Source of the DNA: Persicaria tinctoria
Taxonomy: Eukaryota; Streptophyta; Magnoliopsida; Caryophyllales; Polygonaceae
Direction of reading: 5' to 3'
Assembly: GCA_037127255.1 (NCBI GenBank)
Contig: JBANSL010000017.1
Location: 71,300,857 to 71,364,856 of the forward strand
DNA: 64,000 bases
The notes beneath the pieces are model-generated. The model saw only the letters and a program-made list of their open reading frames with translations, was not told where the DNA came from and searched no databases. The first letter of the stretch is position 1, and each line of letters starts with the position of its first letter. This document shows, in pieces, positions 1-11,545 of the stretch. The position numbers and the translations under genes were made by a program.

Positions 1-1679
1 GTTCTATTAAAATTAATTAAATGGTGGTTTTTCACCAAACATTTTTCAACAATGAGACCAAATGCGTTAACTCTTATTTGTTAACACACACAGCCGGAAA
101 GCCCAAATTCATAATGGGCTTGGTTGTTCGTTGAATCAGGCCCAATACGCTGATAAGCCCAACTTGCTGCAAAGCTCCTTTGAAGCACTGCGTTTTGATT
201 ACCATTGACACTAGGAAGTTTTGTTTGTTCATCAAACTAAAAGGGAGAACCCTAATCTGATTCTGAAGGGTTCAATGTAGAATGTAGAGTTGGGCGCCAG
301 AGAGAGAGGGGTCGGAGTTAGGGTTCGAGAATGTTTAGAAAATGTTTAGATGTGAAGAGAAAAAAGTTTCATATCGAAAGTTTGAATAACATAATTTTAG
401 TATATAAAGTTGGTAAACTATTATTTTTTTTTATTGTCAGTTGATTTTAAAATGTGATGGGTTTTTAGAAGTTAGAATATGTTATATGCGGATTTGCAGC
501 AAAGGTTCTTTCACATATGACCTCGAGCCTTGACAATGTGTTGTGTTGTGTAGCAACAAAACCGATTTCCCCAAATCAAGTTAGCTGATTTCGAATATGC
601 TTAAGTTTGAATGATTTCGTGTACATTCGACATATTCTTGATTTCGAGCTTGTGTTTGGTTCTAGGTTGATGTCGGGTTGGTCCATCAACCCTGAGTGGG
701 TTAGTATGTTGTTGTTGTTACTTTTTTTATTTATTTATCGGGTTAGTATGTTGTTGTTGTGGTTGTTACTTTTTATTTATTTAATTTTAGGTTCGGCGTT
801 TGTTTGCTAAATTTTATAATAAAAATTTCAAACCCTTCACTTATGTAATTAATTTGGTAGCCATCTAAATAATAATAAAAATTGTGTATAAAAGAAAATG
901 TCATACCTGAGGTTACAGAAACATCGACATTATGATTAATCACAGGAGGGAGGAGCTATCAAAAAAATTCTAAGCAGGCTGTATCCAACTCACAAATAAT
1001 ATATAATTGTTTTAAAATTGCTCAATCGAGAGATTTGGTTCCAACAAAACCATTTCCCCATTTTCTTAATTTATTGTTATACGATCATTTGATTCTTCAT
1101 AAGACATAATTACTTGTATTTTATTTTATTTTTTGTAAACAGGTAGGGACAAAAATTATCAAAAAATAAAAGAGTAAATCATTTATTATTCTTTTTTTTT
1201 TTTGGTGAAAATTTATTATTCTTATTACATAAATTATTGAAATATGTTGCTCCTACCTCAATATACGTCAAAAAAGAAAAATTTCAGCCTTTTTTAACAT
1301 ATAGACTATGTCTTAAAAAATAGATTAATAACCCAAATAAAGAAAAAAAATTCATAAGATTCATTCTATAAATCTTAGGAAAATACTTTGAAAAAATGAC
1401 TATGTGAAAAGTGAAATACCAATGGGTCATATAACTGAGCGGTTCATACGTACATCTGAATTCTGAGTACATTATACGCTGATTAAATCGATCACACAAG
1501 ATCAGTGAATTCCATTTTAAAACCAATTGACAATAAAAAAAAAAAGTAGTCCACCTACTTATATACCAGGATTTGATTTTTCATATTTTTAATGTGAGAT
1601 AGATTTATATACTTCCACATATTCAACAAGCTAAATGATTAAAATTTAAAAATCATTTACTCATTTAGCCAAACCAGCG
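1..1679. other. A+T-rich intergenic DNA, no gene seen
   Basis: No frame on either strand has recognisable protein features. The longest frames (607-810 on plus, 1284-1526 on minus) are Leu/Phe-rich readings of T-rich DNA and I treat them as chance. There are several A/T homopolymer runs but no clear transposon ends. Confidence 0.6.
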
Positions 1680-1684
1680 ATTGA

Positions 1685-1900
1685 TATGTTTAAGATTAAC
1701 TTTGACGGCTATAATTAGCTGTCAGTCTATGTTATTCGAGATCACTATGGTCGAGTCACATCCTCTTGTACGTGCTTGAAGGTAGCAACCTCACAGTAAC
1801 TAACTCAGTTTCTGATGTGTGACGTTGTCCCTAGGAGATCGAGATGATTGTCACATACACCTATCTAACACCTTATGTAGTGTTTTAAGGATGCTACTTG
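1685..1900 (+). pseudogene. LINE RNase H fragment
   Basis: The plus strand reads FKINFDG and then VIRDHYGRV, the first strand and following motif of the RNase H domain (RVT_3) that ends plant L1-type LINE ORF2 proteins. An in-frame stop separates the two motifs and the frame is lost afterwards. It is a decayed transposon fragment. It lies upstream of a zf-RVT fragment (1930-2348), the reverse of the normal order, so the two pieces probably come from different insertions. Confidence 0.5.
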
Positions 1901-1929
1901 CAATCATATCTTTTGTGAAGTGAACCGTG

Positions 1930-2348
1930 TTGCGGACAAAATGACTTAGCTACAGTTCTTTGCCCTTTGTGCCATAAGGAGGAGGAATCTGAAGGGCATT
2001 TATGGTTTAACTTGAAGTACGTGATTGGGGAAGCTAGAACGAGAGTGTGGAGCTGGATTGGATTACCGAATCGGTCTGGAGATCGACATAACTTAGTGGC
2101 AGCGCTAGTTTCAAAATGAACCAAATGGAGTGAAGAAAGGAGTCCAATTCCAAGCCAAGTTACTAGTATTCCTTGCATTTATTTACTTTACATGGCTTGG
2201 TAGGAATGATGTAGTATTTGGAGAAGGTGTTTGTAGGCCTTCTCAATGGGTTGCGAGAATAGTAGAAACGTGTAAAGTGAGGATCTCCACGAGGTGTAAA
2301 GCCAAAACACCGATGGAGAGGGTTTGGGTAAAGATTATTACCAAATAG
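1930..2348 (+). pseudogene. LINE ORF2 zf-RVT and C-terminal fragment
   Basis: The plus strand reads CPLCHKEEESEGHLWFNLK, the zinc-binding zf-RVT motif (C-x2-C, then the H-L-W/F region) found downstream of reverse transcriptase in plant LINEs. After a stop and a shift, 2130-2348 continues with IYFTWLGRNDVVFGE, the usual W..W..RN..VF block near the end of such proteins. RT and endonuclease are absent. A non-functional relic. Confidence 0.6.
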
Positions 2349-2639
2349 TTTGAGTCGAATTAGTGAGATGGTAGATAGAGTGGCGGTAAGGTTTTAGAGA
2401 GTAGAGCAATTTTTTGGAGAGATACCAGATCCCTTTTTGTGATAGGATCGGAAAACGTAAGTTGAGTGCATCCGTGGGGATGCTCTCCTTTTGTACATTT
2501 CGGATTCGTTTTTATATAGATTTACCTCTTCCAAAAAAAGATGACTTAGCTCAGACACGTGATAAACTTTGGAATTGGACTTCTTACTTTGCATTATGGG
2601 CTCTTGACGTTCGACCGTAAGGACACAATTGGGTTTGGG

Positions 2640-2735
2640 TGGTGGGTGACAATCTCACCGGAAATGATTTGTGGGTAGTACTCATAGGTCTCCGGTTCGA
2701 ATCCCGGAATGACCGCTCTTTATTTACCTATTCAA
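2640..2735 (+). repeat. SINE-like dispersed repeat, copy 1
   Basis: Contains a perfect tRNA-type B box, GGTTCGAATCC (2694-2704), followed by GGAATGACCGCTC and TTTATTTACC. The same block of about 75 bp recurs at 11270-11352. The A box is not clear. A tRNA-derived SINE relic is the most likely reading. A functional tRNA is excluded because no acceptor stem or anticodon arm can be drawn. Confidence 0.4.
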
Positions 2736-3602
2736 GGTGGGTGACAATTTCTTATTGTATAAAAATAATAATACTCTTTTTTTAAAAAAAAATGATAATT
2801 AAATATTTAAATCCCTTGCATAATTTCCCCCCAAAAATAAATTTTAATAATAAAAGATAATGATGAAAGTGGATACGCATACAAAGGAGGAGGAGTTGGT
2901 GCAAGTCGGAAACAGTGGATTCGCACGTGCCCGCGACACGTTCCAATGCTCTCAATTGTATTCTTCCTGGGCGTCGTGCCTCCCTGATTCGGACCTCCTC
3001 TACTCTTTGACCCTTTCTGCCTCCGCATTACACGCGCTCTTCTCCCGCGTGCCATCCACGCTTCATACCCAAACCACCACCAGTGACCCCAATCTGCACT
3101 GCATAACGCCATAACTCAAACATCAAAATACTGTATTTCTTAAGAATCAAATTGGAAAAAATTCCATAAGTGTACAGTGTACACTAATAATTTAATTTAA
3201 AATTTAGCTAAAATAATTAAATTAAGGAAATTGTAAACGAGAATCTTATCTTATGGTATAAAAAAAATTACCAATATTGATTGTGATTATCCCTTTTTTT
3301 TCCCCCAAAAAACTCCATCTGACTAAACATATGAGTGATGAAATGAAACTATCAAATCTATAAAGTTGACTAGTCTATGCAGCAATTGACTTGGCTTCAA
3401 CCATCAACATGGAGTGCCCTTAAACCATTTTCTGATTTCTTTTAATCTCTGTTTGAAAAGGATTGCTGACATATTCTCAAACACCTTGTTATCTTCCTCC
3501 ACATCCATCCAAACAGCATCACAGGATTTGATCAATCACAAACAAAATCAAACACAACTTGTTTTAGTTCTTTAATTTTTGGTACTAAGAGAGGAAGCTT
3601 CA
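2736..3602. other. Intergenic; upstream region of the DUF1336 gene
   Basis: A short C-rich stretch (about 2870-3110) is open on both strands but matches no protein I know. A TATA-like TATAAAAAAA near 3258 and pyrimidine-rich DNA from 3420 to 3600 lie upstream of the ATG at 3603. They could hold promoter and 5' UTR, but the start of transcription cannot be placed. Confidence 0.4.
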
Positions 3603-5824
3603 ATGGGAGCTTGTGCATCAAAACCAGAAGGGTGCGTAGGGCGGAGGTCGAGGCGGAGGAGGAAGAAGACTCTTACTAAGACCTTCTCCGAGAAGCTTCT
3701 CCGCGGCATTCATCACCATCCCCACCCTCCTTCCTCCTCCTTCAATGACATCTCCTTCACTAACCCCGCCTTCTCCCGAGGTTCGATTTCATTATCTATT
3801 TTTCTAACACAAAAGCTTAAGTCATTGTCTAACTGTAATTATTTGACTTGCAGCTAGCTTAGATGAGGCATGGTTCGATTCCCACCCGGTGCTCGAATCT
3901 GAATGGGACGACGATTTCTACAGCATTCAAGAAGATACCTTCTCCAATGGCTCCGAAAGCACGCCCTCATCCTCCATTTCATCGCCTAGAAGCCATCTAA
4001 GCAATGGCTATGGCGGTACCTCGCACCCGAGGACTAAGCAGCTCATCGAGTTTCTGATCAACAATGAAAGTCCTCGTTGCCGGCAGCCAACAAACACCGG
4101 CGGCCTGCAAGACGACGAGCCCGAGAAGCTCTCATTGGAGTACATGGAATGCAATGAGACCGCGAACCAGCAGGTGGATTCTTCGGAGCCTCCATCGAGA
4201 CCCGAGAACCCTGTCCTTGCAAGGAAGACGTCGGTCTTGGTGGTCAAGCTCTGCTCGCACGAGGACACGAGCATGAGAGCCGATGACTCGGGTTTGCTTA
4301 CGACTAGAGGCCCTCATTGCCTGCCTTGCTTGTACACTACAATGCCTGCAGCCGATCGGAGGCGGTCTCTTAGTCCTAGCCCTCCCGGGACAAGGAAGAA
4401 GGCTGCTCTTAAGATGCTTTCCTTCAAGTTTCGCGATGATCATTCCACTCCGCCTTTGCGTAAGCTTTCTGTACTGACTCCTTTTGGTATTGATATCTAG
4501 ATATCAGATATCAGATATTGATATCAACGATGATATGTAGTAATGTAGTTTCTTTCTTGCCTTATCAGTGTCACCAAGAGCTCCTCTTCGGAGACCGATA
4601 GCAGGATCACTGGTTCCGTATTGTCCTATAGAGAAGAAAATGTCGGATTGCTGGACTCGGATTGAGCCTAGTACGTTTAAAGTACGAGGGCCGACTTTTC
4701 TTAGGTAAGATAGTAGCATAAACATGGTTGTTTTTGTTCATCCTTATTGAATCTTGCACCAATCTTTGTGGTATTCGAAACTCGGTAGGGATAAACGCAA
4801 GGATTTTGCTCCGAACCATGCTGCATTTTACCCTTTCGGAGTGGATGTCTTTCAATCCGAGAGAAAGATCAATCACATTGCTCGGTTCTTGGAGCTTCCG
4901 CCTTATACCTCATCAGGCGAAGTGCCTCCCATTCTCGTCGTAAATGTCCAGGTACCTTCATCACTTCCTTCCAATCCTGAGCTTGTATGGCCCTTTCTAA
5001 CCTTCGTTTCCTCGGTTGATCGTCCTAGCTACCTCTCTATCCTGCCTCAATCTTCCAAAACGAGTTTGATGGTGAAGGCGTAAATCTTGTTTTATACTTC
5101 AAACTATCAGACAGCTTCTCAAAGGATCTTCCTCATGCTTTCCAAGACAACATCAAGGTACATTCATGTCAATAGCTTTTAGCTAAGATGGTTTAGTTTA
5201 ACATGCCACTTTGATGTACTCTTACAGAGGATGATTGAAGATGAAGTCGAGAGAGTGAAGAGCTTCCATGGAGAGACAGTCGTGCCCTTAAGGGAACGAC
5301 TCAAGATCTTGGGCCGGGTAGCAAATTTAGACGATCTTAATCTAGGAAAGGCGGAGAGGAAGCTACTCAACGCGTACAATGAGAAGCCTGTCCTCTCGCG
5401 CCCTCAACATGAGTTTTTCTTGGTGAGTACCAATGAGCACTCTTTTGTTACATTCCAAACATATATACATAGAAAAACTTGTGTGTAATTGCATTCTTTG
5501 CAGGGTGAAAACTACCTTGAGATCGACTTGGATGTGCACAGATTCAGCTACATTCCTCGGAAAGGCCTTGACGCAATCCAAGATAGGATGAAGCACTGTG
5601 TGTTGGATCTAGGCCTTACAATTCAGGTACAAAATCGACATATTGTTGAACCTTTTTGCCTATGAAAAAAATGACCAGGAGGACTACTAAGATAGTGTTT
5701 TTTTCGTCGCGTTGTTGTGGATTTTCTACAGGGAAACAAACCTGAAGACTTGCCTGAGCACTTGCTGTGCTGCATTCGGTTAAATGAGATCGATTACACT
5801 AACTATCGCCAATTAGCGATATGA
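3603..5824 (+). CDS. EDR2-like DUF1336 protein, CW14 type, 8 exons
   Basis: Eight exons join in phase with GT-AG introns: 3603-3780, 3854-4459, 4569-4704, 4789-4951, 5029-5157, 5228-5422, 5504-5626, 5732-5824. The product is 540 residues. It begins MGACASK, a textbook N-myristoylation site (Gly2, Ser6) with a palmitoylatable Cys4, followed by a basic patch (RRSRRRRKK near residue 23), so membrane attachment is expected. The middle is acidic and Ser-rich, with [10 protein letters not shown] and [19 protein letters not shown], typical of Arabidopsis CW14 relatives. DUF1336 runs from about residue 289 ([14 protein letters not shown]) to the end ([36 protein letters not shown]). In EDR2 this domain follows PH and START domains; both are missing here, as is normal for the short class. 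Biochemical role unknown. The start is set by the acyl motif; an in-frame upstream ATG at 3579 would bury it. Confidence 0.93.
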
Positions 5825-6089
5825 GTTTCGTCTTCTGATTCCGCCCCTTTCTGGAGGTGTCAAGAGTCTCTCTGGTGTTTGCTATCAATTGTCTTCAAAG
5901 TGTATCATATCATTGCTTTTGAACTTATGATGTATAGTTTCTCTTAAACTGAGGAAACTGTGTCTAATCTCCAACTATGGTTCTATTATATGGTTCACAT
6001 CCCCTTCATTTTTTACACGCTTACTTTATGGATCTTAAAACAACTATAAGCCTTGAAATGAAGCATGTTGTTGATGAATGAGTTTTAAT
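5825..6089 (+). other. 3' flank of the DUF1336 gene
   Basis: A T-rich stretch after the stop codon, with several AATAAA-like but no perfect polyadenylation signals. It presumably holds the 3' UTR. No other feature seen. Confidence 0.4.
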
Positions 6090-6410
6090 AGTTCAGTAAG
6101 GTTACAACTTGTTGGAATGTAGAGATGTGAAAATGTTATCACCATATAAGGTATATTATCGAGATGGTCTATCCCAATACTCGTTACCAATTGGTTTTGA
6201 GATGTAGTCTCATCAGACTTTGTTGGGCTTTTTGCGCGTGTTGATTCAATAAGGTTACAACTTGTTGGAATGTAGAGATGTGAAAATGTTATATATCCCA
6301 CCATAGGTTGTCGAGATGGTTTATCTCAGTACTCGTTACCAATTGGTTTTGAGATGTAACCTCATCAGACTTATATCTTGGGCTTGTTGCGCGTGTGCGT
6401 ATGTCTGCAC
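6090..6410. repeat. Tandem duplication, two copies of about 153 bp
   Basis: The block starting AAGGTTACAACTTGTTGGAA occurs at about 6097 and again at about 6250. Both copies continue through GTAGAGATGTGAAAATGTTAT, GTCGAGATGG or ATCGAGATGG, ACTCGTTACCAATTGG and GCGCGTG. The copies differ by small indels and substitutions. No coding content. It lies between the convergent 3' ends of the DUF1336 and prolyl hydroxylase genes. Confidence 0.8.
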
Positions 6411-6674
6411 ATCTAATGAAACCAAGTCACTTTTTCAAGTGTTTGCCGCGACGCTGACGGTCATCAAAAGATCATTTCATGCTCATGAACACAAATATAT
6501 AGAAGGGCATGTACACAATATTCAAGATCAACTGCTTAACAAGGCACATTTTATCCTAACTATGTAATTAGATGTTGTTGTTACATACACACCTACATTC
6601 AAGCTCTTCAACCTCCGAAATTCGGGATACGAAAACTCAATAGATAGTGGTTAGAGGGAGTCTCTTAACTTTGA

Positions 6675-9060
6675 TCAGCAGACCTTGCAACTCTGCCTGC
6701 AATATCCTTTCACCTCATTGTTGCCCACCATATATAGCGCGTTACGCTTGCACTCCCCTGCGAGAGCCCACCGGGAGCAGTGTGGGCTCTCATCAATGCA
6801 CCCTCCATCCGCAATCCTGGCTGACCGAGTTTCAAGAGACCTAACGTGGATCCACTTGGTTGCGGACCACTTCTCGCCCTCTATGACCGGGCAGCTCCCG
6901 TGCAAGCTGTTGGTGTCGGTTGTAGCATCCGGGTGGAGGCTAAAGAACAGCAACGCATCGCCCTTCTCAGGTTTCACTGCCAAAAATTGGCATTAGATTA
7001 AAAGAGTAAATTCATTGTTAGGTATGAAGAGAGTTTTGTAAAGCTACTTTTTCGAAAATCGTGAAAAGGTTTGTCACACAGCTTTCAAAGCTCCAATAAG
7101 CTTGTGTCAAACAGGCCTTAAAAACAACAAACTTCAGCAATGTGCAATCCATTTTTACCTGCGTAAGCATTTTTAGCGCAATCAGACCAACTTTCATCCT
7201 TAGGTTGTTCTACTACCTTTGCATTCGGGAAGACGGTTTCACCGCCCTTGCCAACATTCGACAAGTACATAAGAACAGTGGCAACACGATGACCGCCTCG
7301 TTGCTGGTTCACCTTGTCGTGAAAGAAATCAAAATGTGGCTCGTACTTTTGGCCTAGCTCGTAGCGAAGTATTTGGAGAGGCTCACCGTTTTCTGGTCAT
7401 GAAACCACATTTGAGCCGCGGACAACGAATCACACACATCTTCGTATACAAACAGTTTACACTGTAAGAAGTGTTTAAGCAATTTACCTACAGGTAGAAA
7501 CGTCCAAGCGGCGATCTTGGCCTCAATTCTCGCTACAACCTCATCCTATAAAGATGCAAAAACGACGAAATGAGAAAGGTTACCATGACTAGTTTCACAC
7601 ATTATACATAAGATTCAATGCATATATGGAAGATGAAAGCCAAACATATGTAGAGGATTGGAGAGACAGACATATGTATGAAGAAACATGCCAGAACTGG
7701 TTCGGACATCACTCGCTACACCCTCACCGGATTTATCATCAGCCACCATTGATATCTCCAACTTGTCCTTGGCCTGATCAACGTACCCACACACAAACAC
7801 CACAATTGAGGAGCTTTGAGAGAAGCTTGAGAAAGGCAAGTTGTAAAAAAAGAAAAAAAAACAATAAAATTAAAGCAAAAATGCTGACCAGCTTGATCAG
7901 ATGATCACATTCATCTTCACTCAGAAAGCCCTTGTACAGGAAAGCCCTGCACATCAATGTCCACCAAAGGCAAAGTGATCAAAACCCCAAAACATCTATG
8001 TTAGTCTTTAGACACTAACCCTCATTTGTTTTGTCACATCTTACTAACTTATTGAATGACCTATGAGTTTGAATCCCTACTTTCCATATTGTAATGGTCT
8101 AGGTGTCTACGGGAAAAAAAAATGTTGACAAACAAGATCGACATACATAATTTATCGTGGTTCACCAAATTGGCTACATCCAGACTGAGAGATTTCATTT
8201 AAGAGTTTTCCTAAACCAAACAAGGATTATAACATGTGTCATATACATTGACTAATAAATAGTAAACCTATGAATTTGGAAACATATAATATCATTTCTG
8301 AACCACCGCCAACCCCCGTAGCCTTATTGGTTGGGGATTTGAGGGTCCCTCGAACTCCTTGGACCTTTGCCGGTTGGTCACTCTGTCAAAATTCAACTGA
8401 ATTGTGTTGAATACCTCGGCTCTAGGTATGCCTCACATAGGATAAATCTATCAATAAGACCTGGATAAATAATCTAGATCTAAATAAAATCTATCTTATC
8501 TAGATCCTATTATAGATAAATATATCTATAATACTTTAAGATAAACCACATTGGATTCAAGTCATCTCAACTCCTTGGTTTTTTAGTTACAATACTTGAG
8601 TTCTTGTTTTTTTTTGAATATGAGACAATCATGAGTGAATCGTTCTCACATTTTGTATCTTTGACATCATAATAGACCGACCCGATCGATCACTAGCTGA
8701 TGCACAGATCGTCATGATATAAGAACAATCAGTTGCCCAAACTATAAGGGAAGAGAAATCTGGGCAAATGGAAAGAATTAAAGAGAACCTGGGAGTCCAA
8801 GAGAGCTGGATGACACCAGTAGGATCAAACCCAACAATGGAGGAAGAGACGGTCTTCGTTCTCATCACTGAGTTTCTTCTACAACCAACACACATATATT
8901 TCAGTTATTATCAATACAAAGATAAGAGACAGATCGAGTAAAAGGGGTTAATTTACTTGTTAAGATGGTTGAACCAATTAATGCCATGGGCATGGGAGGG
9001 GCAGCTGAAGAGGATCAGAATGGAAAAGAGACAAAGTGGGAGGAGAGCCCCAAACTCCAT
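6675..9060 (-). CDS. P4H: Prolyl 4-hydroxylase alpha-like protein with ShKT domain, 7 exons
   Basis: Exons on the minus strand: 9060-8957, 8878-8789, 7946-7889, 7773-7672, 7545-7488, 7392-7159, 6976-6675. All join in phase with GT-AG introns and give 315 residues. Residues 5-24 are a hydrophobic signal or anchor (LLPLCLFSILILFSC), fitting a type II ER/Golgi protein. The 2-oxoglutarate/Fe(II) dioxygenase domain covers about 70-262. Iron ligands are His157 and Asp159 (YEPHFDFF) and His241 (NSLHGSCPV); Lys251 (EGEKWSATKW) binds 2-oxoglutarate. Cys275, 282, 291, 308, 312 and 315 form a C-terminal ShKT module, present in only some plant P4Hs. The family hydroxylates proline in extensins and arabinogalactan proteins, allowing O-glycosylation. 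Exon 4 ends FLHTY where relatives usually have a KAQ-like tail, the only unusual junction. Intron 2 (842 bp) holds unclassified A+T-rich DNA. Confidence 0.95.
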
Positions 9061-9176
9061 TGGAGGACCTCAAGATTGCCTGGAGGAGATGATACAGATT
9101 GAGATTACACAGTGAGGGAGAGAGAGGTGGGGAAGAAGATAATATGTTAAACTGCACCGATTTGAAAGTGGTGAGA

Positions 9177-9186
9177 ATATATAATA
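9177..9186 (-). promoter_or_regulatory. Candidate TATA box of the prolyl hydroxylase gene
   Basis: On the minus strand this reads TATTATATAT followed by TCTCACC. It lies about 120 bp upstream of the ATG at 9060, so transcription starting about 30 bp downstream would give a 5' UTR of roughly 90 nt. Position and sequence fit a plant TATA box; there is no experimental support. Confidence 0.45.
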
Positions 9187-9292
9187 TTAATTTAAAGGCA
9201 ACGACTCCACATTTTGGCACGTCTTCACAAACTCTTTTGTCATGGAAAACCATTCCTATCAAGCAAGTTTCAACGGCCCTTTATAAACCCCA

Positions 9293-9957
9293 CTACGACT
9301 TGTGTAAAAATTACCAATGAAAACCGAACCAACATGTACCAACCAACAATATAATTGGTTCGGTATACTGAACCAAGTTCCAAAACTTGGTACGATAACA
9401 GTAATGAGAATGAAAAAATTGGTATGGTAATACCAACCAATTCCTACCAAATCAATTATAGCTAGTTTTATTTTTATTTTTTTAATTTATTTTGTAATTG
9501 TTTTAAATTTTTAACTTTTTTTTTCTTCAGAAAATATTTTTAATCAAGGGAGGAATACTAACTCGACCTCGATTAAGACGAAAACCTATACCGTTAGTCG
9601 CAATAATACCTTCATACTACTATGTTGCTTTTGCTTTAGTGTTTAAACACTTTGTAATAACTTTAAAGTTTTATATTGCTTTCGTCCTCGAATATAGTCG
9701 GTTCGAACGAAAACCTAAGCATCGGAATAATTTATACGTTTTAATTAAGTTGTATTATATTTGCATGTTTTTTCTCAACATTCGAAAGTTGGTAAATTAT
9801 CATTACCAACACGTACCAACCAACTTAATTGGTAACCAATTAAGTTGGTACAACCCCTTCGGTGGTTGGTAATGGTAAGAGTTTTACGATTACCAATTCA
9901 AATTGGTTGGTACATGGTAAACGAAAAAATAAATTGGTAATGTACCAATTCCACCCC
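9293..9957. repeat. Probable decayed insertion rich in ACCAATTGGT motifs
   Basis: About 665 bp full of short palindromic GGTACCAACCAATT-like motifs in both orientations. The 10-mer TAAACCCCAC stands immediately on each side (9283-9292 and 9958-9967), as expected of a target duplication. The outer ends do not form a clean terminal inverted repeat; the right end reads GGGGTGGAATTGGTAC on the minus strand, reminiscent of hAT-type elements. No coding sequence. Confidence 0.4.
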
Positions 9958-10071
9958 TAAACCCCACCCTTTGTATCACCACTTATTCACAAAACCACCC
10001 TTAATTCTAAAACTTGCACAAAACTATCCACTATTTTTGAAATGTTAACAAACCACCACCCACAAAACATA

Positions 10072-10424
10072 GGGTTCGTATGGGACAAAGTTAATAAACT
10101 GACTAAAATTATAAACAAGGTAAAATTTATAAACTGTTGGTAAAAAGTAGTTAAAAATTTATGAAAAAAATATAAACTCCGTATGGGACGAAAAACAGTT
10201 TATTTGTAAAAAGTGGAGTTTATTTGATTTTTATTAGGGGTATTATGGTATTTTCAAATAAAATAAACCACATAAACTCCCAAAAAGCTATCAAAAGTGG
10301 CTTCTTAAATAAACCCCCAAATAAACTAAAATCTACTAAATCACCCCTCCCCATACAGAGTTAAAAATAAAAACCTCCAATTTTTAACTGTTAAAAAAAA
10401 ATAAACCGGTAACCATACACACCC
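10072..10424. mobile_element. Tourist-like MITE (PIF/Harbinger type)
   Basis: The ends are GGGTTCGTATGG and, on the minus strand, GGGTGTGTATGG. The trinucleotide ATA flanks both sides (10069-10071, 10425-10427), matching the 3 bp duplication of PIF/Harbinger elements. About 353 bp, A/T-rich, no coding capacity. A related CGTATGGGAC motif recurs internally near 10173, suggesting rearrangement. Family assignment rests on end sequence and TSD length only. Confidence 0.55.
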
Positions 10425-11269
10425 ATAATCAATCCAAATCACCTGGCCTATAGTAGGGATAGAGTTGTTATATGGGCCGCGGGTAGCTTGAGATCGAGCT
10501 CGACTTGATAAAAGCTTAGTTTGGACTCATTCATTTTGTAAATAAACCGAGTATATATGAACACATTTAAGCTCGATTAACTCAAATTTTGTGAAATTTC
10601 TAAAAAAATTCCTTTAAGTTACTATATTTTGAGTAAATAGGATTGTTTAGTGCTTGAAAAAAGTTTAGCTCGACCTCATTTATTTACTAAACGAGCCAAG
10701 TGTGAGCACATTTTTAATCTGGAATCCAACGACTCATTTCTAACCGAGCTAAATATGAAAAAGTTTACTCGACTCGGATAACAACCTAAGTAAGGAATGT
10801 AATTGGTTCATTTTTTACTTTTTATTCTTAACTTTATTTTTAAATGGACCAATCACAATCCCTCCTATAAAAAAGACCTATATATTTTAATTTTTTTAAT
10901 AAAAAAATAACAAAAATATATTTTGATTTATCAAAGATTTTTAAAAAAATATGAAGATGATTAAAGGATGGTTAATTATATGTAGTGTACAATGTATTGT
11001 TAAATGCAAACCGATGAAAATCTAATTTATAAACCTTATATTGTATTTTATAAAAGAAAAATGTTAATTTATAATTGTGACACATTTCATAACGATCAAT
11101 AAAATAATATGCAAACTAGTAACATTATTATTGAATGAAAATGTTAGGAGTATGATGTTTTAATTTGACAAAAGTGGATGACATATATAATAAATTACTT
11201 TATAGAAGGAGGTGTGATTTAGGTTAGGGTGAAATAAAGAAATGATTTAAATCAAATCCTGATTAGTAA
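10425..11269. other. A+T-rich intergenic DNA with AGCTCGA-type repeats
   Basis: Between about 10480 and 10790 the motifs AGCTCGACTTGATAAAAGC, GAGCTCGA and CGAGC recur in both orientations with ACTCATTCATTTTGTAAATAAA. This sequence class is also seen at 31760-32060. It looks like an old non-autonomous DNA transposon whose ends I cannot define. The remainder is A/T-rich without features. Confidence 0.35.
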
Positions 11270-11352
11270 TTGTGCTACAGACCGGAAATGACTTGTAGGT
11301 AATATCCATAGGTTTTCGGTTCGAACCTCGGATGACCGCTCTTTATTTACCA
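11270..11352 (+). repeat. SINE-like dispersed repeat, copy 2
   Basis: Matches 2640-2735 across CCGGAAATGA, TTGTAGGTAATATCCATAGG, the B box GGTTCGAACCT (11318-11328) and GATGACCGCTCTTTATTTACC. An A-box-like CTACAGACCGG lies about 44 bp upstream of the B box, the tRNA spacing. Together with copy 1 this supports a tRNA-derived dispersed family. There is no poly(A) tail at this copy. Confidence 0.4.
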
Positions 11353-11545
11353 ATTCAAGTAAGAAATAAAGAAATGATTAAATGAAGACATATATAGCAT
11401 CAAAATATTAAACTAATAAAAGATTAAAAAATAAAAATAAAAATGATTTATCTAATCAAAATATAAACAATGATTTAAGGAAGGAATATATTAAAAAAAA
11501 TTATGTCCAAATTCCTTTCTAATCACCATTTTGATTAATAGTTCA

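Noticed and set aside
2640..2735. A possible tRNA gene because of the perfect B box
   Set aside because: No acceptor stem, anticodon arm or A box can be placed, and a similar copy exists at 11270, so it is a repeat.
4008..4443. Long frames on both strands overlapping exon 2 of the DUF1336 gene
   Set aside because: They are shadows of a GC-richer coding exon; only the plus-strand frame at 3889-4459 joins the flanking exons and matches the family.
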